From Chitinophagaceae bacterium (lineage in GTDB: Bacteria; Bacteroidota; Bacteroidia; Chitinophagales; Chitinophagaceae): 64,000 bases of DNA. Position numbers and translations under genes: made by a program. The stretch lies in assembly GCA_016720745.1 (NCBI GenBank), contig JADKKA010000001.1:186001-250000 (forward strand), in the 5' to 3' direction. The notes beneath the pieces are model-generated. The model saw nothing but the letters and a program-made list of their open reading frames with translations, was not told the origin of the DNA and ran no database searches. Shown here piece after piece: positions 17,059-26,760 of the stretch. The stretch's first letter is position 1; the number at the start of each line of letters is the position of its first letter.

Positions 17059-18443
17059 TCCTGTGGATAAAAACCGCAATGGGGAATCGTAATGGTGAAA
17101 GTAGTGCCCTCGTATGGGTTACTGGACACCTCTATCGTGGATTTATGCAAGGCCAGGACCCGTTTTGAAAGGGTGAGACCAAGACCGAAACCAGGCTTAT
17201 GACTAACCGTTTCCGTCCTGAAAAATGGATGAAATATATTCCGGATATCCGCCTCGGAAATAATATCGCCCAAACTCTTAACAAGTACGACTACTGAAGT
17301 ATTACTAAAAGAAACAAGCACCCTGGCTGAATGATTGTCTGAATATTTACATCCATTCTCAAACAAATTTCTGAAAGCGATATATAACAGGTCGCTATTT
17401 CCAAAGGCTGTCAGCATTTGCTCATCATTTGGAAATGTTTCAAAGTCGACCTGCACAACGTATTCTTCTTTTAATTTTTGTACATCCGAAGCAGCTTTCA
17501 TAAGAACCTCATCAATCCGCACCATTTTCAGTTCCAGGCTGCCCTGCGATCCGGATCTGGCTATTTCCAACAAACTGCGGGTAAGCTGTTGCAGGCTCTT
17601 CACATCCTCCTCAACACTTTTCATCACCTGCCTGTATTCTTCTTCACTCCTGTCCTTTTGCAATGGTACTTCCAACTGGCTGGAAACAGCAGTAAGAGGA
17701 GTGGAGAGTTCATGAGAAGCATTTGATATGAAGCGTCGCTGTATGATGAATGACTCCTGCATCTTATCCAGCAATTCGTTAAAAGTCTTGCTCAGTTCCT
17801 GCAATTCATCTTTATTATCCGGCACCCTGATTCGCTGCGATGGGTTATTTAAGCTCACCAGTTTTACTTCACTGATAATCCTTGCAAGCGGACTTAAAAT
17901 AGCCCTGGCGAAAGCTACCCCTGTTATAAATGAAAGCAGAACAGCTATGATAAACGACCAGGTCAGGAGTTTGCGGAGATTTTTTAAAAATGCAGCCCCA
18001 TCGATGTCCTCTGCAGCTATTGCCACGATAAAATTGTTATCTGAATTGACCAGGTGAATGGCAAATGCCTCCCGGTTATCCGTTTTAAAATAGTATTCAC
18101 CCCTGATCTTTGTTTGTTCAACTACTTGCGGCGACATGTTAAAAGCCAGGCCGGGATTATCAGAATAACGATAAACGAGGCTGCCATGAAAATTGAGTAC
18201 CATGATGGTTTTATGCTGCAGGGAAGCCACAGAAGAGTTGTCAAGCATTCCCAGGATACCGAAATTCCCATCCTTACTATGTGCCACCGTATTTGCCGTA
18301 GCGGTAGCCCGGTTCTTCAGCCTGGTATGAAACAAATTACTTCTTTCCCTGGCACTGAGCATATAAACGGCTGTACAAAGGCAAAGAAGGATGAAACAAA
18401 CCAGTCCTGCAAACAAAAATGCTATTTTATACCTGATACTCAT
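17049..18443 (-). CDS. Two-component sensor histidine kinase
   Basis: A 464-residue membrane kinase. It has TM1 at residues ~8-30, a periplasmic sensor of ~130 residues with no recognised fold, and TM2 at ~161-180. Next come a HAMP linker (ILSPLARIISEVKLVS...), the phospho-acceptor helix FISNASHELSTPLTAVSSQL (His ~244), an N-box FRNLFENGCKYS, and the ATP lid HKPGFGLGLTLSKRVL (G-x-G-x-G). It signals through the OmpR-type regulator encoded just upstream (the regulator's last codons end 2 bases before this ATG). Both follow an antiporter gene, so the pair may sense ionic or pH conditions; the stimulus is inferred from context only. Confidence 0.88.
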   Translation of the reverse strand: MSIRYKIAFLFAGLVCFILLCLCTAVYMLSARERSNLFHTRLKNRATATANTVAHSKDGNFGILGMLDNSSVASLQHKTIMVLNFHGSLVYRYSDNPGLAFNMSPQVVEQTKIRGEYYFKTDNREAFAIHLVNSDNNFIVAIAAEDIDGAAFLKNLRKLLTWSFIIAVLLSFITGVAFARAILSPLARIISEVKLVSLNNPSQRIRVPDNKDELQELSKTFNELLDKMQESFIIQRRFISNASHELSTPLTAVSSQLEVPLQKDRSEEEYRQVMKSVEEDVKSLQQLTRSLLEIARSGSQGSLELKMVRIDEVLMKAASDVQKLKEEYVVQVDFETFPNDEQMLTAFGNSDLLYIAFRNLFENGCKYSDNHSARVLVSFSNTSVVVLVKSLGDIISEADIRNIFHPFFRTETVSHKPGFGLGLTLSKRVLALHKSTIEVSSNPYEGTTFTITIPHCGFYPQDRI

Positions 18444-18444
18444 T

Positions 18445-19133
18445 TTAATGATCCTTCATAATATAACCCATACCCACCTGGGTATGGATCAGCTTTTCAT
18501 TGAAATCCTTATCAAGTTTTTTTCTTAGAAAATTCACGTAAACATCAATGACATTGGTTTTGGTATCGAAATCCAGATCCCATACTTTTTCGGCAATATC
18601 ACCCCTGGACAATACCCTGTTCCGGTTCCTCATGAAGTACTCAAGCAGCTGGAATTCCTTGGCCGTAAGGCTGATAGGCTCCCTGAACGGGTCACTTCCT
18701 TACTGTCTACATTCAATTCAAGATCAGCTACTTTTAAAATATTACCTGTAGGAAGCTGCTGGTTCAGAGTTCTTTTCAACAATGCCCGTATCCGGACAAT
18801 CAATTCCTTGAATTCGAATGGTTTCACCATGTAATCATCCGCCCCTGCATCAAACCCTTCAATCTTATCATCTGTTGTGCTCAGGGCAGTCAGCATAATA
18901 ATCGGGATTTGCTGATTCCGGCTCCGGATGATCCGGCAGAGTTCATATCCGTTGATACCGGGAAGATTGATATCTGTTATCACCAGATTAAAGTCCCCGT
19001 TTTCATATACCCTGAGCCCTATTTTTCCGTCGTATGCCGTTTCCACGTGATAATCCAGTTCCCTCAATCCTTTGGCAATACTGTCGGCAATTTTTTTCTC
19101 ATCCTCAACAATCAGCACTTTGATTTCTTCCAT
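18445..19133 (-). CDS. OmpR-family response regulator (one apparent frameshift)
   Basis: The receiver domain starts IKVLIVEDEKKIADSIAKGLREL, has the phosphorylated Asp in LVITDINLPG (~54) and Lys in DYMVKPFEF (~104). The winged-helix DNA-binding domain lies in the next frame: FMRNRNRVLSRGDIAEKVWDLDFDTKTNVIDVYVNFLRKKLD. The frames join as SKEVTRSGEPISLTAKEFQLLEYF if the CCC at 18681-18683 were four bases. The protein would be ~229 residues, normal for the family. It is the most likely binder of the 11-bp direct repeats in this window, since PhoB/OmpR regulators bind such repeats. The gene lies between the antiporter and kinase genes. Confidence 0.85.
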
Positions 19134-19135
19134 AT

Positions 19136-20355
19136 CTAATTTTCATTTATCGGTATTTCATCGTTAATAGTTTCCACTTCAGGTTTGCCATAAGCGATTG
19201 AGCCAATCATCATGATCACACTGGTTGCCAGAATCGTAAAAAACAATATCCCTTCATTGAAGCGGGAAAGCTGATTTTTTAAAGGTATGCTGTAAAACAG
19301 AAGGATAGTGATTAACCCCCTGGGCAGGTAAAACAATTCCGGAATGATATGCGACCGCAAAAAGAACCGAAGGTAGATATAACGGATACCCAGGAGGATC
19401 AATACAATGACGGATCCGGCTAGTACCACTTCCAGATCAGCGATCAGCCGGATATTAATGGTAAGACCGAATATGAAGAAAAAAAGGTCCGGATCAGAAA
19501 ACTGCTTTCCGCTGTCAAAGAGTGAAGCAAATGTGTCAGGTCGGTCACCTTATCAGCAGGAATCTTTCCATGGAGACGTTGGAAAAAGGGGAATTGCCAG
19601 TTACTGACAATCACACCAAACAACAGGATGATGAACAGTGCAGGTAAATGCAGTTCTTTTCCTCCAGAATATAAAAAAATCAAAATAGCAAATACGAGGA
19701 AGAACCTCACTTTGGTATTAATCTGAGTCAGCAGAAACAGGATCAGCAGAGATAAAAGTATACTGATTACCAGAGACAGGACAATAGACCCGAAAAACCA
19801 AGCAATATTCATCCCATGCAACAGATTTCCCGCAATCATATAATTGAAAAGCAATATCCCAACGATATCTGAAAACGATGTTTCGTAAACCAGGAACTCC
19901 TTTTTGGTTTCATTCAGGTGTGATATACTAGGAATAACGATGGCACTGGAAACTACAGAAAGCGGAATGGCATAAATCAGACAGTTTATAAAGTCTTCCC
20001 TGAGATAAAAATAGAGAAATGCAGATAAGGCCGTGGAAGAAAGCACCAGGATCGCAGTAGCTGAGAAAAAAGCATTCCTGACCAGCTTAAGCTTGTTTTT
20101 GCTGATATTCAGGTCAAGACCCGCCTCCAGGATAATCATTATCAGACCCAATATCCCAAAGAGCTCAACCATCCTTGAAGGCACAGTATATGTTTTTCCG
20201 GCTCCTGCCAGTATTTCCCTTACGGCTATGCCCAGTATCAGCAGCATCAGAACAGACGGAATGCCGGTTTTCCTGGACAAGAGATTAAACAAATAAGACA
20301 GGATGACCAGTAAACAGGCTGCAATAATCAAGGTATAAGAACTGATATCTGGCAT
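19136..20355 (-). CDS. Cation:proton antiporter (one apparent frameshift)
   Basis: The first frame starts at 20355 (MPDISSYTLIIAACLLVILSYLFNLLSRKTGIPSVLMLLILG) and has eight or so membrane segments of the NhaP/KefB-like fold. It loses frame at the A7 run 19479-19485. With one more base it reads FFFIFGLTINIRLIADLEVVLAG and joins the second frame (VIVLILLGIRYIYLRFFLRSH...LPRGLITILLFYSIP), giving ~405 residues. I used ATG 20355, not the one at 20370, because the hydrophobic domain starts right after it. It is the first gene of an operon with the regulator and kinase genes. Ion specificity unknown. Confidence 0.8.
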
Positions 20356-20380
20356 TCCCAAAAATACCACGAAATGCCGC

Positions 20381-20441
20381 TTTAAAACAATTTACACCTG
20401 CTTTTAATTCCCTTTTAATTTGAATTTAAACCGGGTTTAAT
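20381..20441 (+). promoter_or_regulatory. 11-bp-period direct repeat, regulator site E
   Basis: TTTAA begins at 20403, 20414, 20425 and 20436, four copies at exact 11-base spacing; a further TTTAA at 20381 is two turns further out. The array lies between the divergent antiporter-regulator-kinase operon (start 20355) and the DUF1508 gene (start 20478), so it could autoregulate the two-component system. AATATTTG at 20452-20459 is a near-consensus -7 element for the rightward gene. Confidence 0.68.
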
Positions 20442-20477
20442 CCGTGTATTGAATATTTGTCTACTTTCCATATCTCC

Positions 20478-20753
20478 ATGACCAGATTTGACATTTTTAA
20501 AAGGCACAACGGGCGTTATTATTACCGTGTTATTGCGGAAACGGGTCACAATATACTTTCCAGTGATGGCTATGAAAATAAAACCGGATGTCAGGAAGCC
20601 ATCCGGTCAGTAAAAAATAAGATTTCAAAAAAGGAAGAGCTCCTGATTGAAAAAGCAGATTCCGAAACCTGGAAGTTCATTGTTAAGGGCGATCACAACT
20701 GGCCGGTTGGCTACAGTATGAATTTCCACTCCGAGAAACAATGCAGGAACTGA
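20478..20753 (+). CDS. DUF1508 (YegP-type) protein
   Basis: A 91-residue protein with the DUF1508 pattern: FDIFKRHNGRYYYRVIAETGHNILSSDGYENKTGCQEAIRSVKNK. That is a strand pair, the I-L-x-S-x-G-Y turn, and a helix with conserved S-V-K. A second half-repeat is looser. The biochemical role of the family is unknown. The ATG at 20478 fits the domain start, and the frame upstream lacks another ATG. It is the first gene of a rightward unit directly downstream of regulator site E. Confidence 0.75.
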   Translation: MTRFDIFKRHNGRYYYRVIAETGHNILSSDGYENKTGCQEAIRSVKNKISKKEELLIEKADSETWKFIVKGDHNWPVGYSMNFHSEKQCRN

Positions 20754-20858
20754 ATCAAACTGATGCAAAACTATTTACCGGATTCATGGACTATTGACTT
20801 GTCGTGAATAATTCGGAAACCTTAAATGATCCCATTTAATAACGTCTAAACAAGACCC

Positions 20859-21194
20859 ATGATGCACTTTGAAGTTTATAAGGATTCGTCAGCGGATTTT
20901 TATTTCAGGCTGGTTGGCGATTTTCACCGCTTTATCCTGATGGGCGGACCCTACATTGAGAAAGATTCGGCTATCGCAGATATAGAAATCGCCAAAACAG
21001 CATTATGCGGTACTTACCAACCAGAGATCAGGAAAACCGAAACCGGTGAATTCTTTTTTGAGCTGAGAGATAATTACAAAAGGTTCATCGGCAACAGTTG
21101 CCTGTTTAAAACAGTACAGGCGCTGCATGAAAAAATTCAATATATCAAACCAAGGATCAGCGGAGTTCCCCTTTTTGAAAAATTGCACCCTTAA
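20859..21194 (+). CDS. Divergent DUF1508-like protein
   Basis: A 111-residue protein with two related halves: FEVYKDSSADFYFRLVGDFHRFILMGGPYIEKDSAIADIEIAKTAL and PEIRKTETGEFFFELRDNYKRFIGNSCLFKTVQALHEKIQYIK. The layout (strands, R-F-I turn, helix) resembles the neighbouring DUF1508 protein, so the two may derive from a duplication. No catalytic residues are visible. It lies between that gene and the glycerate kinase gene. ATG at 20859 or 20862. Confidence 0.6.
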   Translation: MMHFEVYKDSSADFYFRLVGDFHRFILMGGPYIEKDSAIADIEIAKTALCGTYQPEIRKTETGEFFFELRDNYKRFIGNSCLFKTVQALHEKIQYIKPRISGVPLFEKLHP

Positions 21195-21254
21195 CATACA
21201 GGGCAGCTGTTGCCCTTACACAAATTTTGAGTTAATAATTTGCACAGAACTAAA

Positions 21255-22568
21255 ATGCTATACCACTTCATTGAAAAAATATATGCGCATTCAATTAATG
21301 CAGTACACCCAGTAATATTACTACCAAGATGGATCAGGGTTTCAGGAAATAATCTCTACATTTCAGGCAGGTGTTTTGATACTACTTCGCTCGAAAAGCT
21401 GGTTCTGATTGCATGTGGAAAAGCCGCAGGAGCGATGGCTGCAGCTGCGGAATTCATACTGAAAGACCTGGTAACAGACGGACTCTGTGTCACCAAATAC
21501 CGACATGCCCTACCCTTGCAGAGAATTACTGTTTTGGAGTCCGGGCATCCTTATCCGGATCGCAACAGCTTCATTGCCGGAAAGATGTTAATTCAAAAGA
21601 TCAGCTCTCTCAGTAAAAATGACCTCGTTTTATTATTGCTCAGTGGTGGCGCATCCTCTCTGATCGCAGATGTTCCGGCAGGTTGCACTGAGGATGAGAT
21701 AACCACGATTAACAAATTGCTGGTAAACTCAGGTGCCGGTATACATGAAATAAATATTGTCAGAAAGCATTTAAGCCATCTTAAGGGAGGCCAGCTTGTA
21801 AAATTAATTTACCCCACCCCGCTGATCAGCCTTATCATCAGCGATGTTCCCGGAAACAACCCGGAAAATATTGCCAGCGGCATGACTACCGGAGACTCCT
21901 CCGGCTTTCAAGATGCTTTATCAGTAATTGACAGGTATGGTATACGGGAAAAAACCCCTCCTTCCATTCTGCAACGATTGGAGGACGGCGTTGCGGGCAG
22001 AGTGAATGAAACCCCGAAACCCGGAAGTCATTTTTTTACCGCAACAACCAATGAAGTGATAGCCGGCAATCAAACAGCACTGGAAGAAGCCGCTTTTTTT
22101 ATTACACAGGCAGGAATGGCTGTCATAAAATCAGACCAGCCACTGACCGGAAGCCTTACAACAGCTGTACAACTGATTTCAGCAACCTTAATAGGATACA
22201 AGGGAAGACTTCCTTGTTGTTTTCTTTGGGGCGGTGAAACAACAGTAAAAGTAAAAGGTGCGGGGTATGGCGGAAGAAACCAGCATCTGGCATTAAGTAT
22301 CCTCCATGAATTAAAACCCCAATGGGGCAACAGGGCAAAACTTACTGTGCTATGTGCAGGCACAGATGGCACAGACGGACCTACAGACGCAGCCGGTGCC
22401 TTTATCGACTCGGATATGTTTTTGAATAAAGAGATCAGCACCGACTCCATTAATTCAGCGCTTTCCACATTTAACTCCTATGATTTTTTTTCCAGACATG
22501 GCCGTTTGCTGAAGACGGGAGCCACCCAAACGAATGTAATGGATATGGTTGTGGCCATTATAGCATAA
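21255..22568 (+). CDS. Glycerate 2-kinase (MOFRL/GckA type)
   Basis: A 437-residue protein of the DUF4147/MOFRL family. The N-terminal domain has LVLIACGKAAGAMAAAAEF, VLESGHPYPDRNS and LVLLLLSGGASSLI. The C-terminal MOFRL domain has CCFLWGGETTVKVKGAGYGGRNQHLALS and VLCAGTDGTDGPTDAAGAFID. These enzymes phosphorylate D-glycerate to 2-phosphoglycerate. ATG 21255 is preferred to a TTG at 21240. A glycerate enzyme close to a GpgS-like synthase may be connected to glycosylglycerate turnover; that link is only inferred from position. Confidence 0.86.
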   Translation: MLYHFIEKIYAHSINAVHPVILLPRWIRVSGNNLYISGRCFDTTSLEKLVLIACGKAAGAMAAAAEFILKDLVTDGLCVTKYRHALPLQRITVLESGHPYPDRNSFIAGKMLIQKISSLSKNDLVLLLLSGGASSLIADVPAGCTEDEITTINKLLVNSGAGIHEINIVRKHLSHLKGGQLVKLIYPTPLISLIISDVPGNNPENIASGMTTGDSSGFQDALSVIDRYGIREKTPPSILQRLEDGVAGRVNETPKPGSHFFTATTNEVIAGNQTALEEAAFFITQAGMAVIKSDQPLTGSLTTAVQLISATLIGYKGRLPCCFLWGGETTVKVKGAGYGGRNQHLALSILHELKPQWGNRAKLTVLCAGTDGTDGPTDAAGAFIDSDMFLNKEISTDSINSALSTFNSYDFFSRHGRLLKTGATQTNVMDMVVAIIA

Positions 22569-22634
22569 ACTTTCATTGGATGAAGCTGTTATTTCCATTA
22601 TTGGTTACAGGCCGATACACTGATTTAAATAGAT

Positions 22635-23956
22635 TCAGGGTACTTTCCCTTTATCTGCCTGCTGCAGTAGAACGGAATCTGTTCTCAGCCTCGCTTTCAG
22701 AAAGCGCTCTAATGTGGAGCCGGCTTCTTTTCTTTTTTCACCTGTCATTACAGTATCCCATTGCAGATAGGCTGCCCAAATAGTATCCGTCCGTAAGCCC
22801 CCCTTTATCTCCATCTGCGACACTCCCAGCGCATGAATACCGGGGTATAATGCCTTTACTTCCTGGTAAAGCAGTCCTTGGTCAATTTCATCACGTAATG
22901 CCTGAGCGGAATCCCTCATTCGTGCATTCTGTACTTCGATATTTTTCACAACAGCTTCTGTCATTTCGCTGGTCATCTTATCCATTTCACTTTTAGTGAG
23001 GTTGATACGGAAAAAACGGGCCTTGTAACGCTTTAATCCCAACTCCTGCAGCCTGCTGTTATAAAAACGCTTTACCGAATCCGAAACAGGCTGGCCGGAA
23101 AAAAATGTTTTTACTAAGATCACAGTATCCAGGTCCTCGATCTCCCACTTCAGAATTTCATTTCCTTTATAATGGAAATCGCTGATGAGATTATTCTGAA
23201 TAATGTGTTTTGTTCTGTTTTTCTGATACACCGTATAAAGGAACCAGAAACTGGGTATACTGGCCAGAATCACTACCAGAAATGCCAGTCTGGCCACCCG
23301 TTTCTGTTTAGCCTTGTCGACATAATTTTTTAAAGGAAACTGAAGCAGTTTAACAATCAGGTACGTGGAAAATGCTATAAAGACGGCATTGATGAAGAAT
23401 AAATAAAAAGCACCGCCAAAAACCTCCCATCTTCCGGTTGCCAGCCCAAAACCTGCCGCACAAAGCGGGGGCATCAGCGCAGTGGCAATGGCTACCCCTG
23501 GAATGGCATTGATCTTCTCTTTCCGGCTCGTTGAAATTATGCCCGCAATGCCCCCAAAAAAAGCAACTCCGATATCCAGAACTGTTGGTTGTGTCCTGGC
23601 CATGATCTCTGCGGTTGGATCACCCAGTGGGGTAATCAGGAAATAAACCACGGAAGTGAGAAGACTGAAGAAAGTGATGTAAAAAAGATTTGCCACTGAA
23701 CGTATAAACAGTTCTTTATCCTGGACACCCACTGAAAATCCGGCTCCCAGGATGGAGGACATCAAAGGGATATAAGCATGGCACCGATGATCACGGCAGT
23801 GGAATTGGTGTCCAGTCCGATAGATGCCAGCAGCGCGCTGGATATCATGAGCCATACGTTCAATCCCTTAACCCGGATACCATCAGATATCGCAATGGCC
23901 GTATGATTATAATCTGTATCGTCCTTGATATAAAAAACGCTATGCAGCCAATTCAT
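22635..23956 (-). CDS. DUF389 membrane protein (one apparent frameshift)
   Basis: The first frame starts at 23956 and reads GIRVKGLNVWLMISSALLASIGLDTNSTAVIIGAMLIS. It breaks at the GGG 23767-23769. With one more base it continues PLMSSILGAGFSVGVQDKELFIRSVANLFYITFFSLLTS... GVAIATALMPPLCAAGFGLATGRWEVFGGAFYLFFINAVFIAFS. The GLDTNSTAVIIGAMLISPLM and ATALMPPLC segments are characteristic of DUF389/TIGR00341 membrane proteins. About 180 soluble C-terminal residues follow the last membrane segment. Function unknown. It converges with the glycerate kinase gene, which ends 66 bases away. Confidence 0.8.
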
Positions 23957-23978
23957 AACTTTATTGAAAATTACTGGG

Positions 23979-25535
23979 TTAATGCAACAGCGTATTCTCC
24001 GGGAATCCTTTTTTTTCTATCAGCTGGTTGAGGGTATATAAATCAACCCTCCTGTCATTCAGTGTTTGAACACTGCCATGATTATGTAATTCGGTAAGCA
24101 GGGACAAATCCACGTCACTCACTACAATCATTTCCGTGTTAGGTGTAGCTTCCGCTTTAATACCGTTCACAGGAAATGCAAAATCGGAAGGGGTCAGTAC
24201 AGCTGATTGTGCAAATTGCAGATCCATATTAGTAACTTTTGGAAGGTTGCCGACATTCCCGGCAATAGCTACGAAACATTCATTTTCAATCGCACGGGCT
24301 TGTGCACAAAAGCGGACACGGTTATAGGCGTTCTGGGTATCTGTCAGAAAGGGCACAAATAACAGCTGCATCCCTTTTTCCGCAAGAATGCGGCTCATTT
24401 CAGGAAACTCCACGTCATAGCATATTTGTATCCCAATCCTGGCCACGTCAGTTTCAATCACTTCTATCTCATTTCCTCCCTGAATATGCCAATCATATTC
24501 TTCAGAGGGGGTGATATGAATCTTATCCACCTTGTCAGTTTTACCGTTCCGCTGAAGCACGTAACAGACATTATACATTTTATCATCCCTCAACTCGGGC
24601 ATGCTGCCGGCTATGATATTGACATTATACGATACTGCCATTTTACCCATCGCCTCCACCAGCTGAGGGGTGAAATGCGCGAGTTCTTTGATAGCATGAT
24701 GACTGTCAAGATTATTAAAAAGGCCCATCAAGGGTGCGTTGAAAAATTCAGGAAACAGGATAAAATCTGATTCATAATCACTAACGGCATCAACAAAATA
24801 TTCCACCTGTTGCAACAGGTCCTCGGGCTTAAAGTATGGCCGCATCTGCCATTGCACTAATCCAATCCTGATGATATCCTTTTTCCTCAGTATGATACTC
24901 TTTTCCGAATCATAATATACATTGTGCCAAACGAGCAAAGTGGCATGGCCCCTGCTCTCATTATCTTCCGGAAGGTAATTCCGCATGATTTTCTTGACCT
25001 GAAAATCATTGGACAGCTGAAAGGTGAGCGTTGGATCCAGGATCTCCCTGTTCCGCACTTTGTCAATGTATTGCCTTGGTGTAAGCTCATTGGCGTACAT
25101 ATCATATTTGGGAATACGCCCGCCGGCAATGATCATTCTTAAATTCATTCGCTCACAGAGCAATTTCCTGGAATCATATAAACGCCTGGCCAGCCGTAAA
25201 CCCCTGTAATCAGGATGAACAAACACTTCGATACCATACAGGGTGTCGCCATCCGGGTCATGTGTATCAAAACTGAAATTTCCTGTAATATCCAGGTAAG
25301 TATGCTTGTCTCCAAACTTGTCATAATCAACAATTATTGACAATGCACAACCTACCACATCTCCGTTATGAGTGATCACTATCTGTCCATCCGGAAATTT
25401 CTGAATCAATCTTTTCAGCGTCTCTTCTTTCCAATACTGTCCACCCAGGCTTGCATAGGCCTTTTGCATTGATTCCTTTAGTGCATTATAATCATCCAAC
25501 GTCAGGTTCCTTACTTCGATAATAGCTGTATCCAT
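23979..25535 (-). CDS. GNAT domain fused to carbon-nitrogen hydrolase (nitrilase-like)
   Basis: The 518-residue protein begins with a GNAT domain (IEVRNLTLDDYNALKESMQKAY; VHPDYRGLRLARRLYDSRK, the acetyl-CoA loop). It continues with a nitrilase-superfamily domain: SDFILFPEFFNAPL supplies the catalytic Glu, YDWHIQGG lies near the Lys position, and IGIQICYDVEFPEMSRIL supplies the Cys nucleophile. The fusion is a known architecture (YhcX-like) of uncertain substrate; amide hydrolysis is expected. ATG 25535 is preferred because the domain starts two residues later. Regulator site D lies ~70 bases upstream. Confidence 0.83.
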   Translation of the reverse strand: MDTAIIEVRNLTLDDYNALKESMQKAYASLGGQYWKEETLKRLIQKFPDGQIVITHNGDVVGCALSIIVDYDKFGDKHTYLDITGNFSFDTHDPDGDTLYGIEVFVHPDYRGLRLARRLYDSRKLLCERMNLRMIIAGGRIPKYDMYANELTPRQYIDKVRNREILDPTLTFQLSNDFQVKKIMRNYLPEDNESRGHATLLVWHNVYYDSEKSIILRKKDIIRIGLVQWQMRPYFKPEDLLQQVEYFVDAVSDYESDFILFPEFFNAPLMGLFNNLDSHHAIKELAHFTPQLVEAMGKMAVSYNVNIIAGSMPELRDDKMYNVCYVLQRNGKTDKVDKIHITPSEEYDWHIQGGNEIEVIETDVARIGIQICYDVEFPEMSRILAEKGMQLLFVPFLTDTQNAYNRVRFCAQARAIENECFVAIAGNVGNLPKVTNMDLQFAQSAVLTPSDFAFPVNGIKAEATPNTEMIVVSDVDLSLLTELHNHGSVQTLNDRRVDLYTLNQLIEKKGFPENTLLH

Positions 25536-25603
25536 ATTATTGCTTTTACAGGTTTTGTGATCAACCTGCTGAGGCAATATAGCCTGCCAGCTAAAAGAGG
25601 GGG

Positions 25604-25636
25604 TTAAAAGGGAATTAAAAAGGGATTAAATCAGGA
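25604..25636 (-). promoter_or_regulatory. 11-bp-period direct repeat, regulator site D
   Basis: TTAAA begins at 25604, 25615 and 25626 on the plus strand (spacings 11 and 11), with G-rich spacers in the first two units. It lies ~70 bases upstream of the GNAT-nitrilase start, in the same orientation relative to that gene as site B relative to its gene. Confidence 0.6.
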
Positions 25637-25665
25637 AATCTTTCCAGTTTTACCTGTCAGATTCC

Positions 25666-26685
25666 CTATTTCCATTCTTTCTTCACTTCCCTCTCCACCG
25701 GCTGCCAGTTAATATACTGCACCAGTCTCGGTTTTGTTGTGCGGTTTGGACGACTGCCATGTGGTAAGGCTTGATGCCAGATAATAAAATCGCCGGCCTT
25801 GCCGGCGAGGGGAACGGAACCTAATGCATGCAGGTCTTCATAACGGGGATCAATGCCGGGAGGTAGGCCATGTATCCAGTTTTCAATGCGGTGCTGAAAT
25901 CCCGGCACCAATGTAAGGCCCCTGCTCTGCTTCGGTATCGGTCAATATAAGATCCCCTGCAAACCAAAGGGGATTGGCAAACTCAAACTACATCCCAGTG
26001 CAAATCCGGACCGGGGAAATGCCATTTACTCGGTTTCCGGAGGATTGAATCCCACCCTGTCTGTATTCACCCATATATCTGTATGCCCCCATAATTCTTC
26101 ATAGGCTTTTCGGATACGGGGAGAATGACGATTGGCTTCCAGTACCGGGTGCTGAAATAACTGCAGCATGATGCCCTGCCGGTCTTTGTGCTCCTGGTAC
26201 CAGGTGGATGGATCATTTTTATCTATCCCCATATGCTCCCATATTAATGCTTCCGTGGCAGCACATTGTTCCGGTGTAATGGCATTGGGAATGATAATAT
26301 AACCATGCTCTTCCCAAAACAACCAATCCTCTTTACTTAAAACAGGATCCATAGGCGGCAATGGTTCAGGGTTTTCGGGGTTGCGGTAAATAAGGGAATT
26401 GAAACGGTTTATTCTTTCCTGCGAGATGTATCCCTGATTGATTTGTAATACCCAGTCTTCAAATGCATCAAAACCTGGGTTTTGCTGATAGAGAAACACG
26501 ATGGTCTGCTCAATTCCCAGTCCTAGTGCATCCATCAGGGCCGTATCCATTTTCCATTCCTCCAGCAGTGTATCTACGGCCAACTGGCCATTTCTCCGCA
26601 GGATTTGCTTGGACCAAAAACGTTTGAGAAAATAAATATTCGTTTTTCCGGTGTCCAGCTGATCGGCCAGGGTGATCATGTTCAT
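25666..26685 (-). pseudogene. Phytanoyl-CoA dioxygenase-like protein, several frame breaks
   Basis: The first frame (from 26685) has an N-terminal helical region, then DWLFWEEHGYIIIPNAITPEQCAATEALIWEH, the start of the PhyH double-stranded beta-helix, to WVNTDRVGFNPPETE. The fold continues in other frames: WHFPGPDLHWDV, LPIPFGLQGILY, LTDTEAEQG, then a third ORF LVPGFQHRIENW...GDFIIWHQALPHGSRPNRTTKPRLVQYINWQP. HWD provides the iron-binding H-x-D and the later H of ALPHGS the distal ligand. At least four single-base changes between ~25917 and 26028 are needed to restore it. The clustering could mean true decay, but similar breaks are common across this window. Confidence 0.65.
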
Positions 26686-26760
26686 TTTGAGAAAGCTTAT
26701 GACTCAAAATAAACAAATTCCGGATAATGAGGAGGAGTTGGCGTTTGTGGAAGGGTTTAT

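Noticed and set aside
22070..22468. Leftward 132-codon ORF opposite the glycerate kinase gene
   Set aside because: Antisense to the MOFRL domain with its conserved motifs; no independent support.
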